Shown here piece by piece: positions 8,308 through 18,031 of a stretch of DNA of 64,000 nt; the first letter of the stretch is position 1; every line of letters begins with the position of its first letter. Location of the stretch: assembly GCA_015056625.1 (NCBI GenBank), contig SVFY01000004.1:62001-126000 (forward strand). The letters run 5' to 3'. The position numbers and the translations under genes are program-made. Source of the DNA: Butyrivibrio sp. GTDB taxonomy: Bacteria > Bacillota > Clostridia > Lachnospirales > Lachnospiraceae. The notes beneath the pieces are model-generated. The model was not told the DNA's origin and ran no database searches. It worked only from the letters and a program-made list of their open reading frames with translations.

Positions 8308-8576
8308 CTAGGACCAAACAGCAAAAAACGTGCATTTGGTACGTATTTTTTCAAAGATGAAAAACTGGTTTTAGGGGCATTTTCATACCAAATGGCAAAA
8401 AACTTGCATTTAGTCCTACTTTTTACAGATGGAAACCATGGGAAAGTTTGGAAAAATACATAAAAATAGGACCAGAGAAGCAAAAATGCCTCTTTGGTCC
8501 GTAATTTTATAAGATAACATGTGTTATTGGTGGAAATTTTACGGACCAAACGAGGAAAAACTTGCGTTTGGTCCTA
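8308..8576. repeat. Array of four GGACCAAA hairpins
   Basis: The 403-bp gap between aroQ and the unknown gene holds four related hairpins at about 8311-8342, 8387-8416, 8469-8500 and 8543-8574, spaced roughly 75-84 bp. Each has GGACCAAA-like and TTTGGTCC-like arms around an A-rich loop containing GCAAAAAAC or similar. The fourth has perfect 10-bp arms, GGACCAAACG/CGTTTGGTCC. Units three and four are joined by a larger inverted repeat, GGTCCGTAATTTT/AAATTTTACGGACC. On the minus strand the fourth unit may terminate the purL-aroQ transcript. No coding sequence is convincing here. Confidence 0.8.
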
Positions 8577-8652
8577 TTTTTGCGTATCACCGGCAATCAA
8601 TCGCCGCATTCGCCATGAACAATGGCGCAAAAACAGCAAACTCAATGATAGC

Positions 8653-9084
8653 TCACCTTGACCGTATATAGTCCATGGCCTCAAGATACCCATTAAGTCC
8701 ATGCCCGTAGATCTGCTTGTCGCAGGCAGGGGCGGTGACTGAGACCTTGCGGAATTCCTCCCGGGAGGTAATGTCCGAGATGTGGATCTCGACCTTGGTG
8801 ATATTTTCAAGGCTCTTTAGAGCGTCGTGGATGGCGTAGCTGTAGTGGGTGTAGGCGCCGGGATTAATTACGATCCCGTCTGTTCCGTCGCTGTAGGCTT
8901 CCTGAAGCCTGTCGATGATGGCGCCTTCGTGGTTGGACTGAAAAAGAACTACCTCATCCCCGTCAGCTGCTGCCTTGTCCTTTATCATATTGCAGAGGTA
9001 ATCATAGTCCTGATTACCATAAACTGCTTTTTCCCTGATACCAAGGAAATTTAAGTTTGGTCCGTTAATAACTAGTATCTTCAA
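8653..9084 (-). CDS. aroQ: 3-dehydroquinate dehydratase, type II
   Basis: 143 residues, the size of the dodecameric type II enzyme, which converts 3-dehydroquinate to 3-dehydroshikimate in aromatic amino acid synthesis. It begins ILVINGPNLNFLGIREKAVYG, with the conserved Asn, the catalytic Tyr in the flexible loop (normally RxPxxYG) and Arg. Later motifs are FQSNHEGAIIDRLQEA, IVINPGAYTHYSYAI with the catalytic-region His, and VEIHISDITSREEFRK. The first loop reads REKAVYG where many enzymes have R-x-P-x-x-Y-G, a small difference. It is the last gene of a purL-carA-carB-DUF1961-aroQ run, 30 bp after the DUF1961-like gene; a shikimate gene here is unusual company. Confidence 0.95.
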   Translation of the reverse strand: MKILVINGPNLNFLGIREKAVYGNQDYDYLCNMIKDKAAADGDEVVLFQSNHEGAIIDRLQEAYSDGTDGIVINPGAYTHYSYAIHDALKSLENITKVEIHISDITSREEFRKVSVTAPACDKQIYGHGLNGYLEAMDYIRSR

Positions 9085-9114
9085 TGCTATATCTCCAATC
9101 TGGCGAAACTCTTT

Positions 9115-9702
9115 TCACACCCATGTAACCCTGAAATCCCGATACTGGGCAAGAAGTCCTTCTCTCTGACCAAAGCCAACGCATCCACCTGTCAAAATAT
9201 CTCCATGGGTCATGCCATCGTCCTCAAACTCCAAAACCACAAAGTCGTTTACAGCATAAACCACCTTGTTCCTGTTTTTGACGATGCACATGCTGTACCA
9301 GGGAAGGTCCTCTTTTGCTTCCGGAAGAGGATCTGCTGCCTGCGCTACTGCGCTTTCATCAAAGCTCTTTCTTAAGTCGCATAGATGAAAAGACCTGTCA
9401 GTATCCTCTGCTCTCTTATAAAAGGATAATTCAAAGAAATCCCTTTTATCATCCTTCTCTTTGGCTGCAAAGAAAAGCTGCGCTGTACCAGGCTCCTTGA
9501 TGGGTCTAAATTCCCACTCTATCTTTACGTCAGAGGGAAAGCTCTTTGGGCACCAGAAAATGAGCCTGTTGCTGCCCGCTTCTCTTTTTGCCTGAAGGGA
9601 AAGGGCGCCGCTGTCAAAAGAGATCTCAGCCTCCCCTTCCAAAACAAAATCCTTTATATCATTTTCACAGGCCAGAGGGTTATCATAAATAACCTTTGAC
9701 AT
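9115..9702 (-). CDS. DUF1961-like protein
   Basis: 195 residues without signal peptide. The sequence is mostly beta strand, with VKIEWEFRPIKEPGTAQLFFAA, FFELSFYKRAE, WYSMCIVKNRNKVVYAVNDF and GCVGFGQREGLLAQYRDFRV. This is the pattern of DUF1961, a concanavalin-type jelly-roll family often found near carbohydrate-active enzymes. That suggests carbohydrate handling, but no catalytic residues can be named. The gene starts 18 bp after carB and ends 30 bp before aroQ, so it is probably co-transcribed with pyrimidine and purine genes despite no obvious metabolic link. Confidence 0.7.
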   Translation of the reverse strand: MSKVIYDNPLACENDIKDFVLEGEAEISFDSGALSLQAKREAGSNRLIFWCPKSFPSDVKIEWEFRPIKEPGTAQLFFAAKEKDDKRDFFELSFYKRAEDTDRSFHLCDLRKSFDESAVAQAADPLPEAKEDLPWYSMCIVKNRNKVVYAVNDFVVLEFEDDGMTHGDILTGGCVGFGQREGLLAQYRDFRVTWV

Positions 9703-9720
9703 AATAAAGCTCCCAGTTGT

Positions 9721-12700
9721 TTATAGTTTTGCAATATCGATGGGCTCGAGACTCTCCTCAGTCTCAGCACACTCAAGACTTGTAACAAGAGCTCTTGCTG
9801 TATCGAGAGCTGTTATTACGTTGACGCCAGTCTCGATGGCAGTTCTTCTGATGAGGAATCCGTCTCTTGTCTTGTCTCGGCCCTGGGTAGGAGTGTCGAT
9901 TACAAGGTCGATCTTGTGACCAAGGATAAGGTCGATGACCGTAGGCGACTCCTGGTTGATCCTGTTGATCTTACGGGCCTTTACGCCGTTCTCGTTAAGG
10001 GTGTTGGCTGTTGATCTTGTGGCGTAAATGATATAGCCAAGCTTCTCATAGCGCCTTGCGATCTCAATGATCTCGCCCTTGTCTGCATCCTTAACGGTGA
10101 TGATCATCTGCTTGTGCTTAGGAAGGTTTACGCCTGCTCCAAGGAAGGCCTTGTAGAGGGCTTCATTGAAGTTCCTGCTGATACCAAGGCACTCACCTGT
10201 ACTCTTCATCTCAGGTCCAAGGCTTATTTCAGCGCCGCGGATCTTTTCAAAGGAGAATACCGGCATCTTGATGGCAACATATCCAGCTTCAGGCTGAAGT
10301 CCAGGAGTATAGCCCATATCCTTAAGCTTTTCTCCAAGCATTACCTTGGCTGCCAGGTCAACGATAGGAATGCCTGTAACCTTGCTGATGTAAGGTACAG
10401 TTCTTGATGACCTTGGGTTAGCCTCGATGATGTAAACCTCATCACCAACTGCGATGAACTGAATGTTGATAAGGCCTATTACGTGAAGCGCTTTTGCTAG
10501 CCTCTTTGTATATTCAGCGATAGTCTCTTTTACCTTAGCAGAAAGAGACTGTGCAGGATAAACTGAAATTGAGTCGCCGGAGTGGATACCTGACCTTTCG
10601 ATATGCTCCATGATACCAGGGATAACGATGTCTTCGCCGTCGCACACAGCGTCAACCTCAGTCTCGATTCCCTGGAGGTACTTATCTACAAGGATCGGGT
10701 GATCCTGAGCATATCTGTTGATGATATTCATGAACTCTTCGATCTCGTCGTCGGAAAGAGCTATCTGCATGCCCTGTCCACCAAGAACGTAGGAAGGACG
10801 CACAAGTACAGGATATCCTAAGCGGTTAGCAACTTCTTTTGCTTCCTCTGCAGTGTAAACTGTGGCACCTGCTGCCCTCTTGATCTGCGTCTCCTCAAGT
10901 ATCTGATCAAAGATCTCTCTGTCCTCAGCTGCATCAACGTCCTTAGCATCTGTTCCGTAGATCTTAACGCCCATTTCCATAAGGTCCTGGGTAAGCTTGA
11001 TGGCAGTCTGACCACCGAACTGAACAACTGCTCCGTCTGGCTTTTCAAGTCTTACGATGTTCTCTACATCCTCAGGTGTAAGAGGCTCAAAGTAGAGCTT
11101 GTCTGCAATGTCAAAGTCTGTACTTACAGTCTCAGGGTTGTTGTTGATGATTATGGTCTCAAAGCCAGCCTTCCTGAAGGCCCATGTAGCGTGAACGCTG
11201 CAGTAGTCGAACTCGATACCCTGTCCGATCCTGATAGGGCCAGAGCCAAGAACCAGGATCTTTTTCTTTCCTGTATCAGCGGAAAGAGAAGCCTCATCCT
11301 CTGAATCCGGGCCATTATAAACTGAGTAGTAGTATGGAGTCTGAGCCTCAAACTCAGCAGCACAGGTATCAACGATCTTGAAAGTAGCATGGATCTTGTA
11401 GAAATCCCTAAGCTCTTTTAATACAGATACCTTAAATCTTGTAAGCCTGCTGATAACGCTGTCAGGATACTCAAGACGCTTAGCTTCAAGCATGGTGTCA
11501 AAGCTGATGATCTTCTTGGCATCCTCAAGGGTTCCGTACTTACCTTCTGTGTTCTTTTCACCGGCACGAAGGAGCTTGAGCTCCATTTTTACCAGGGTGT
11601 GGAGCTTGTCAATAAACCACAGGTCGATCATAGTGATGTCGTGGATCTGCTCATGGCTTATGCCGCGGCGAAGAGCCTCAGCGATCACCCATATCCTCTG
11701 GTCGTCAACAACGGTTAGGCGGGTAAGAAGCTCATCGTCGTCAAGCTCTGAAAAGTCATAGCTTGTAAGGCAGTCCACGTGCTGCTCAAGGGAGCGGATA
11801 GCCTTCATCATTGCACCTTCAAAGTTGGTGCAGATACTCATTACTTCACCGGTAGCCTTCATCTGTGTGGTGAGGGTTCTCTTGGCAGTAATGAACTTAT
11901 CGAAAGGAAGACGTGGGAACTTAACTACGCAGTAGTCAAGGGCAGGCTCAAAGCTTGCAAAGGTCTTACCTGTAATGGCATTTTTGATCTCATCAAGCGT
12001 GTATCCAAGGGCGATCTTGGCTGCAACCTTGGCAATAGGATAACCAGTTGCCTTACTTGCAAGGGCTGAAGATCTTGATACTCTTGGGTTAACCTCAATT
12101 ACGCAGTACTCAAAGCTTGTGGGATGAAGGGCAAACTGTACGTTACAGCCACCTGTTATCTGAAGCTCATTGATGATGTTAAGGGCTGCGCTTCTGAGCA
12201 TCTGGTACTCTTTATCCCCAAGAGTCTGGGATGGAGCAACAACGATGGAGTCTCCTGTATGAACACCTACAGGGTCGATGTTTTCCATGTTGCAGACTGT
12301 GATGCAGTTTCCTGCGCTGTCACGGATAACCTCGTACTCGATCTCTTTCCATCCAGCGATGCATCTCTCAACTAAAACCTCGTTAGCTCTTGAGAGACGA
12401 AGACCGTTTTTAAGGATCTCCTCACACTCTATCTGGTTGTGAGCGATACCGCCACCTGAACCGCCAAGGGTAAATGCTGGTCTAAGTACTACCGGATATC
12501 CGATCTCTTTTGCGAAAGCCACGCCGTCCTCTACGTTGTGAACAACGGTAGATGCAGCGCAGGGCTCGCCAATCTTTTCCATGGTGTCCTTGAACTCCTG
12601 CCTGTCCTCAGCCTTTCTGATGGTCTCAGCTGTGGTTCCAAGGAGCTTCACATTGTGGCTCTTTAAAAATCCTGATTCATCCAGCTCCATTCCAAGGTTA

Positions 12701-12987
12701 AGACCAGCCTGGCCTCCAAGGGTAGGAAGGATGGAATCCGGTTTTTCTTTTTCAATGATCCTCTCAAGGACCTTGACTGTAAGAGGCTCAATGTAAACCT
12801 CGTCAGCGATGTCCTTGTCTGTCATGATGGTTGCAGGATTTGAGTTTACAAGTACAACTTCAATCCCCTCTTCCTTAAGGGATCTGCAGGCCTGGGTTCC
12901 AGCGTAGTCGAACTCCGCAGCCTGTCCTATTACTATAGGTCCTGAACCGATGACCAGAACCTTCTTGACGTCTTTACTCTTTGGCAT
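9721..12987 (-). CDS. carB: Carbamoyl-phosphate synthase large subunit
   Basis: 1088 residues, normal full length. Two homologous halves each begin with the ATP-grasp preamble: KKVLVIGSGPIVIGQAAEFD near residue 8 and KKILVLGSGPIRIGQGIEFD near residue 580. Both halves retain the metal/ATP-binding Glu/Asn motifs (VIEVNPRVSRSSALASK and IIEANPRSSRTVPYISK). The C-terminal ~140 residues form the MGS-like allosteric domain. With CarA it makes carbamoyl phosphate from glutamine, bicarbonate and two ATP for pyrimidine and arginine synthesis. The start codon shares a base with the carA stop (TGATG), a sign of translational coupling, and a GGAGG site lies within the end of carA. Confidence 0.98.
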   Translation of the reverse strand: MPKSKDVKKVLVIGSGPIVIGQAAEFDYAGTQACRSLKEEGIEVVLVNSNPATIMTDKDIADEVYIEPLTVKVLERIIEKEKPDSILPTLGGQAGLNLGMELDESGFLKSHNVKLLGTTAETIRKAEDRQEFKDTMEKIGEPCAASTVVHNVEDGVAFAKEIGYPVVLRPAFTLGGSGGGIAHNQIECEEILKNGLRLSRANEVLVERCIAGWKEIEYEVIRDSAGNCITVCNMENIDPVGVHTGDSIVVAPSQTLGDKEYQMLRSAALNIINELQITGGCNVQFALHPTSFEYCVIEVNPRVSRSSALASKATGYPIAKVAAKIALGYTLDEIKNAITGKTFASFEPALDYCVVKFPRLPFDKFITAKRTLTTQMKATGEVMSICTNFEGAMMKAIRSLEQHVDCLTSYDFSELDDDELLTRLTVVDDQRIWVIAEALRRGISHEQIHDITMIDLWFIDKLHTLVKMELKLLRAGEKNTEGKYGTLEDAKKIISFDTMLEAKRLEYPDSVISRLTRFKVSVLKELRDFYKIHATFKIVDTCAAEFEAQTPYYYSVYNGPDSEDEASLSADTGKKKILVLGSGPIRIGQGIEFDYCSVHATWAFRKAGFETIIINNNPETVSTDFDIADKLYFEPLTPEDVENIVRLEKPDGAVVQFGGQTAIKLTQDLMEMGVKIYGTDAKDVDAAEDREIFDQILEETQIKRAAGATVYTAEEAKEVANRLGYPVLVRPSYVLGGQGMQIALSDDEIEEFMNIINRYAQDHPILVDKYLQGIETEVDAVCDGEDIVIPGIMEHIERSGIHSGDSISVYPAQSLSAKVKETIAEYTKRLAKALHVIGLINIQFIAVGDEVYIIEANPRSSRTVPYISKVTGIPIVDLAAKVMLGEKLKDMGYTPGLQPEAGYVAIKMPVFSFEKIRGAEISLGPEMKSTGECLGISRNFNEALYKAFLGAGVNLPKHKQMIITVKDADKGEIIEIARRYEKLGYIIYATRSTANTLNENGVKARKINRINQESPTVIDLILGHKIDLVIDTPTQGRDKTRDGFLIRRTAIETGVNVITALDTARALVTSLECAETEESLEPIDIAKL

Positions 12988-14135
12988 CAGTTCTTACCTC
13001 CGTTTTTCTTTGCTTCAAGCATCATATTTATGAATCTGTCGAACAAAAAGCTTGTGTCCTGTGGGCCTGGGCAGGCTTCCGGATGGAACTGCACAGTAAA
13101 GATATTTTTGCCCGTGTATTTAAGACCTTCATTGGTGCCGTCATTGACATTTGTGAAGGCTGGAACTGCTATATTTTCATCGAGCTTGTCCACATCAACT
13201 ACATATCCATGATTCTGGGATGAGATGAACACTCTTCCGGTCTCAAGGTCCTTTACAGGGTGGTTTCCACCTCTGTGACCATATTTAAGCTTGTGGGTGT
13301 CAGCGCCTGTTGCAAGACCCATGAGCTGATGTCCAAGACAGATGGCGAAAATAGTCTTGCCGCTGTCATAGAGCTTTTTAACCTCTTTTATCACATCGCC
13401 GCAGTCCTTTGGATCTCCAGGGCCGTTGGATAACATGATTCCATCAGGGTCAGCAGCAAGTATCTCTTCTGCAGTGGTGTTGTAAGGATAAACTGTGACG
13501 TCGCAACCTCTCTGCAAAAGAGATTCAATGATGTTCTGCTTAGCTCCTACATCAAGGAGCGCTACCTTAAGTCCCTTGCCATTTTGCTCAATATTCCTGT
13601 ATGGGCCATTCTCAATCCTTGGCTCATACTCTGAGGCTTTATAAAGCTTCTTCTCCTTGCAGGAAACCTTGGAAACCACATCTCCTGTTGTATAGGCCTT
13701 GATCTTCTCTTTTACGCTGTCAAAAGAGATATTCTCATTGGTGGTGATAAGACCATTCATTGTACCCTTATCTCTAAGAAGCCTTACCAATGCCCTTGTA
13801 TCTATCCCCTCAATTCCAGGGATCTCATACTTTTCAAGGAAATCGGAAAGAGACATGTCACACCTGAAGTTTGAAGGTACTCTGCACAGCTCCCTTACGA
13901 TAACTGCATCAAGCCATATCCTCTCAGACTCCATATCCTCAAGACACACACCGTAGTTACCAATAAGCGGATACGTCATGCACACAGCCTGTCCCGCATA
14001 GGACGGGTCTGTGAACACTTCAGTATAACCTGCCATTGAAGTATTGAAGACTATCTCAGAAACCACATCTTTGTCAGCTCCAATGTGCTTACCTTCGAAC
14101 TTCGTTCCGTCTTCCAGTATTAAAAAAGCTTTCAT
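12987..14135 (-). CDS. carA: Carbamoyl-phosphate synthase small (glutaminase) subunit
   Basis: 382 residues. The N-terminal CPSase domain begins KAFLILEDGTKFEGKHIG, and the class I glutamine amidotransferase domain starts near residue 190. The nucleophile Cys lies in FAICLGHQLMGLATG (about residue 265), with His and Glu in QFHPEACPGP (about 350). It supplies ammonia to CarB. The frame can be extended three bases to a TTG at 14138; the ATG at 14135 is preferred because AGGAGAA sits 7 nt upstream. It follows purL by 32 bp, so purine and pyrimidine synthesis genes share a transcript. Confidence 0.97.
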   Translation of the reverse strand: MKAFLILEDGTKFEGKHIGADKDVVSEIVFNTSMAGYTEVFTDPSYAGQAVCMTYPLIGNYGVCLEDMESERIWLDAVIVRELCRVPSNFRCDMSLSDFLEKYEIPGIEGIDTRALVRLLRDKGTMNGLITTNENISFDSVKEKIKAYTTGDVVSKVSCKEKKLYKASEYEPRIENGPYRNIEQNGKGLKVALLDVGAKQNIIESLLQRGCDVTVYPYNTTAEEILAADPDGIMLSNGPGDPKDCGDVIKEVKKLYDSGKTIFAICLGHQLMGLATGADTHKLKYGHRGGNHPVKDLETGRVFISSQNHGYVVDVDKLDENIAVPAFTNVNDGTNEGLKYTGKNIFTVQFHPEACPGPQDTSFLFDRFINMMLEAKKNGGKN

Positions 14136-14167
14136 CAAAATTCTCCTATATCCTGTCTATTGCTCTA

Positions 14168-17100
14168 TTACTTGAAATATGCCACACCACTCTCAAAGAT
14201 GCGAAGGTCCTGCTCGCCGAAGATGTTGATTGCTACGCCGTCGCCGCGACGCTCTGAGTGAGCCATCTTACCAAGGCAGCGTCCGTCTGGTGACAGGATA
14301 CCCTCAACTGCTCTGTAGGAGCCGTTGATGTTCCACTCGTCGTCCATTGTAATATTGCCATCAAGGTCGCAGTACTGGGTTGCGATCTGACCATTCTTAA
14401 AGAGCTCATCAAGAACAGCCTCTGGCGCAACAAATCTTCCTTCGCCGTGGGATGCAGGGTTTGTGTAAACTCCGCCAAGCTTAGCTCCTGAAAGCCATGG
14501 TGAATTATTTGAAACAACCTTTATTGTTGCCATCTTGGAGATGTGTCTTCCGATGGTGTTGTATGTAAGTGTAGGTGAGTTTTCCGTCTGTCCTGTGATC
14601 TTTCCGTAAGGAACAAGTCCAAGCTTGATCATAGCCTGGAATCCGTTACAGATACCAAGTGCAAGACCATCTCTTTCCTGAAGGAGTCTGTCTGTAGCAG
14701 CCTTGATCTCCTCATTCTGGAAGGCTGTTGCAAAGAACTTGGCACTTCCGTCCGGCTCATCACCAGCTGAGAATCCGCCTGGGAACATGATGATCTGGGC
14801 GTTGTCTATAGCCTTCTTAAATTCCTCTACAGACTCTCTGATGTCCTTTTCATCTCTGTTTCTAAATACCTTGATATTTACGTCTGCGCCGGCTCTTCTG
14901 AAGGCCTCTGCACTGTCGTACTCGCAGTTGCTGCCTGGGAATACAGGGATAAATACTGTGGGCTTAGCGACCTTGTTCTTGCAGACATAGATCTCTTTTG
15001 CCTCGAAAAGACCTGTATCTACCTTGTCCTTGGAATCAGAAACTGTTGAAGGGAATACCTTCTCAAGCTTGCTCTTCCAGGACTCAAGAGCCTCTGAAAC
15101 TGTTACGCTGGTGCCAGCAAATGAGAACTTGCCATCATCAGTTACTGCGCCGATCTTTCTTGCGCCGGAGAGCCTAAGAGCATCCTCCACATACTCAGCA
15201 GGAACCTCAGCGATGATGTCTGCAATGTCGTTTGCAAAAAGCTCTTTTGCTGGGATCGCATCATCTATTGCTACCCCAAGGCCGTTACCAAATGCCATCT
15301 TGCTGACTGCTGCTGCGATTCCGTAAGAATCTTCAGCATAGGCACTTGCGATCTTGCCTGCTGCCATAAGCTCTTTTATGCCGTTATAAAGAGCTATAAC
15401 CTTGTCATAATCTGGAAGGTCATACTCGTCTCTTGCGATCTTGAACTGAACAAGGGCGTTTCCTGCCTTCTTGAGCTCAGAAGTTACAACGTCCTTCTGG
15501 GTAGACACATCTACTGCGAAGGAAACCAGTGTAGGTGGTACATTTATCTCGTTGAAGGATCCGGACATTGAGTCCTTACCGCCGATTGAAGCTACGCCGA
15601 ATTTCAGCTGAGCATCAAAAGCTCCAAGAAGAGCTGTGAATGGCTGGCTCCATCTTGTTGGATCCTCTGTCATTCTCTTGAAGTACTCCTGGAAGGTGAA
15701 GTGGAGATTCTTAAGTGATCCGCCGCTTGCAACGATCCTTGCAACAGATTCTGTAACAGCGTATGCTGCGCCGTGGTATGGGCTCCAGCTTGAAAGGAAT
15801 GGATCAAAGCCGTAGCTCATCATTGTAACTGTATCTGTCTTACCTGCAAGAACAGGGAGTTTTGCGATCATGGTCTGGGTCTCAGAGAGCTGGTACTTAC
15901 CACCGTAAGGCATAACTACTGTGCCTGCGCCGATGGAGGAGTCGAACATCTCAACAAGTCCCTTCTGTGAGCATACGTTGAGGTCGCTCATCTCTGAAAG
16001 CCATGCGCCCTTAATGTCTCCTGCTTCAAGGGCCTTAGCAGCGCCTTCTGAAGCGATCTTCTCAAGGTAGTTATCCTTCTTCGCAGGGATCTCTACCTTA
16101 ACCTGTGTCTCCTGGTGAGCTCCGTTGGTATCAAGGAATGCTCTCTTTATATCTACTATCTTCTTGCCTCTCCAGTTAAGAACAAGCCTTGGCTCCTTAG
16201 TTACAACTGCAACCTTAACAGCCTCAAGGTTTTCCTCTGATGCGAATGAAAGGAACTTGTCCACATCCTTAGGAGCAACAACAACTGCCATTCTCTCCTG
16301 GGACTCAGAGATTGCAAGCTCTGTTCCATCAAGACCTGCGTACTTTTTAGGTACAAGGTCAAGGTTGATATCAAGACCAGGAGCAAGCTCTCCGATAGCA
16401 ACTGAAACACCGCCTGCACCAAAGTCGTTACATTTCTTGATAAGTTCGCTAACTTCAGGGCGTCTAAAGAGTCTCTGGAGCTTACGCTCTGTAGGAGCGT
16501 TACCCTTCTGGACCTCAGCGCCGCAGGTTGTAAGGGACTTGGAATCATGAGCCTTGGAGGAACCTGTTGCTCCGCCGCAGCCGTCTCTACCTGTTCTTCC
16601 CCCAAGGAGAATGATGATATCTCCCGGATCTGCGCTCTCTCTTATTACGTTTTCCTGAGGAGCAGCGCCCATAACAGCACCAATCTCCATACGCTTTGCA
16701 ACGTATCCAGGGTGATAGATTTCTTTTACATAACCAGTTGCAAGACCGATCTGGTTACCATAGGATGAATATCCGCTTGCTGCGCCGCGAACAAGCTTTT
16801 TCTGTGAAAGCTTGCCCTTCATAGTGTCAGCTACAGGAACTGTAGGATCTGCAGCACCTGTTACACGCATAGCCTGGTATACATAGCCTCTTCCTGAAAG
16901 GGGATCTCTGATGGCTCCGCCAAGACATGTGGCAGCACCACCGAAAGGCTCGATCTCAGTAGGATGGTTGTGGGTCTCGTTCTTGAAAAATACAAGCCAG
17001 TTCTCAGTCTTAGGGCCATCGCCGTAGTCAACCTCAATGGGCACAACAACTGTGCAGGCGTTATTCTCTTCAGACTCTTCCATGTCTGTGAGCTTACCGT

Positions 17101-17974
17101 CTGCCTTAAGCTTCTTCATACCCATAAGAGCAATGTCCATAAGGGAGATGAACTTCTCTTTCTTCTTGTCGTCAGTTTTATAGAGCGCATCTCTTGCTGA
17201 GAGGTACTCTTTATATGCACCCTCGATAGGCGCCTTGTAATCGCCATCTTCAAAGGTTACGTTTGTGAGCTCAGTTCCGAAGGTTGTGTGGCGGCAGTGA
17301 TCTGACCAGTAGGTATCAAGAACCCTTATCTCAGTCATCGAAGGGTCTCTGTGCTCCTCGCCAGAGAAATACTGCTGGATCCACTTAAAGTCATTAAATG
17401 TCATGGCAAGTCCAAGAGACTCATAGAGATCCTTAAGGCTCTTTTCATCCATATCCTTGAAGCCGTCAAAGATCTTGACATCCTCAGGCTCGTCGTAAAC
17501 TTCTACCAGTGTCTCAGGCTTAGTATCACTAGCAATCCTTGAATCCACAGGGTTCATGGTGTAGTTCTGTATCTTAGACAGCTCTTCGTCTGATACGTTT
17601 CCGATCAGCATATATGTTACAGCTGTCCTTATTACAGGATGCTCGTCGCCCTTGATAAAGCGTACGCACTGCTCAGCTGAGTCAGCCCTTTGGTCAAACT
17701 GTCCAGGAAGTGCCTCGATGCTGAACACTCTTGCTCCCTCTGGAATTTCAATCTCTTCTCTATAAAGATCATCAACTGGTGGCTCTGAAAAGACAGTTCT
17801 GCATGCCTTTTCAAATACCTCGTCTGACACGTTCTCAACGTCGTATCTGATGAACATCCTTACGTTCTCAACACTCTTAATTCCGAGATACCCCTTTATC
17901 TCAGCCTTAAGCTCTTTTGCCTTTACTGCAAAAGGTTCCTTCTTTTCCACATAAACTCTTCTTACTGCGCTCAT
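14168..17974 (-). CDS. purL: Phosphoribosylformylglycinamidine synthase, single-chain
   Basis: 1268 residues, the long form combining PurS-like, synthetase and glutaminase parts. It converts FGAR, ATP and glutamine to FGAM in purine synthesis. Visible are an N-terminal linker domain; the synthetase core with SDHCRHTTFGTEL (about 230) and FKNETHNHPTEIEPFGGAAT (about 330); a second synthetase half with SIGGKDSMSG (about 805); and a C-terminal class I amidotransferase with MFPGGFSAGDEPDGSA and the nucleophile Cys in LGICNGFQAMIKLG (about 1125). This clostridial variant differs in spacing from the E. coli protein. The ATG is preceded by AAGGAGAT. A terminator-like hairpin ends only about 12 bp upstream of that site, so it must be read through or the promoter lies in it. 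Confidence 0.96.
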   Translation of the reverse strand: MSAVRRVYVEKKEPFAVKAKELKAEIKGYLGIKSVENVRMFIRYDVENVSDEVFEKACRTVFSEPPVDDLYREEIEIPEGARVFSIEALPGQFDQRADSAEQCVRFIKGDEHPVIRTAVTYMLIGNVSDEELSKIQNYTMNPVDSRIASDTKPETLVEVYDEPEDVKIFDGFKDMDEKSLKDLYESLGLAMTFNDFKWIQQYFSGEEHRDPSMTEIRVLDTYWSDHCRHTTFGTELTNVTFEDGDYKAPIEGAYKEYLSARDALYKTDDKKKEKFISLMDIALMGMKKLKADGKLTDMEESEENNACTVVVPIEVDYGDGPKTENWLVFFKNETHNHPTEIEPFGGAATCLGGAIRDPLSGRGYVYQAMRVTGAADPTVPVADTMKGKLSQKKLVRGAASGYSSYGNQIGLATGYVKEIYHPGYVAKRMEIGAVMGAAPQENVIRESADPGDIIILLGGRTGRDGCGGATGSSKAHDSKSLTTCGAEVQKGNAPTERKLQRLFRRPEVSELIKKCNDFGAGGVSVAIGELAPGLDINLDLVPKKYAGLDGTELAISESQERMAVVVAPKDVDKFLSFASEENLEAVKVAVVTKEPRLVLNWRGKKIVDIKRAFLDTNGAHQETQVKVEIPAKKDNYLEKIASEGAAKALEAGDIKGAWLSEMSDLNVCSQKGLVEMFDSSIGAGTVVMPYGGKYQLSETQTMIAKLPVLAGKTDTVTMMSYGFDPFLSSWSPYHGAAYAVTESVARIVASGGSLKNLHFTFQEYFKRMTEDPTRWSQPFTALLGAFDAQLKFGVASIGGKDSMSGSFNEINVPPTLVSFAVDVSTQKDVVTSELKKAGNALVQFKIARDEYDLPDYDKVIALYNGIKELMAAGKIASAYAEDSYGIAAAVSKMAFGNGLGVAIDDAIPAKELFANDIADIIAEVPAEYVEDALRLSGARKIGAVTDDGKFSFAGTSVTVSEALESWKSKLEKVFPSTVSDSKDKVDTGLFEAKEIYVCKNKVAKPTVFIPVFPGSNCEYDSAEAFRRAGADVNIKVFRNRDEKDIRESVEEFKKAIDNAQIIMFPGGFSAGDEPDGSAKFFATAFQNEEIKAATDRLLQERDGLALGICNGFQAMIKLGLVPYGKITGQTENSPTLTYNTIGRHISKMATIKVVSNNSPWLSGAKLGGVYTNPASHGEGRFVAPEAVLDELFKNGQIATQYCDLDGNITMDDEWNINGSYRAVEGILSPDGRCLGKMAHSERRGDGVAINIFGEQDLRIFESGVAYFK

Positions 17975-17996
17975 AATATCTCCTTCCTTACTTTTG

Positions 17997-18031
17997 AAAA
18001 AAGTGCTTCAGGAAATCCAAAGCACTTTTCA
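17997..18031 (-). terminator. Terminator-like hairpin in the tetR-purL gap
   Basis: On the minus strand AAGTGCTT (18027-18020) pairs with AAGCACTT (18008-18001), extended by flanking A/T pairs, and is followed by TTTTTT. It lies 6 bp after the TetR stop and ends just before the purL ribosome-binding site. Confidence 0.7.

Noticed and set aside
8308..8576. CRISPR array
   Set aside because: Units are variable palindromes with unequal spacing and A-rich loops; no conserved direct repeat or cas gene is present.
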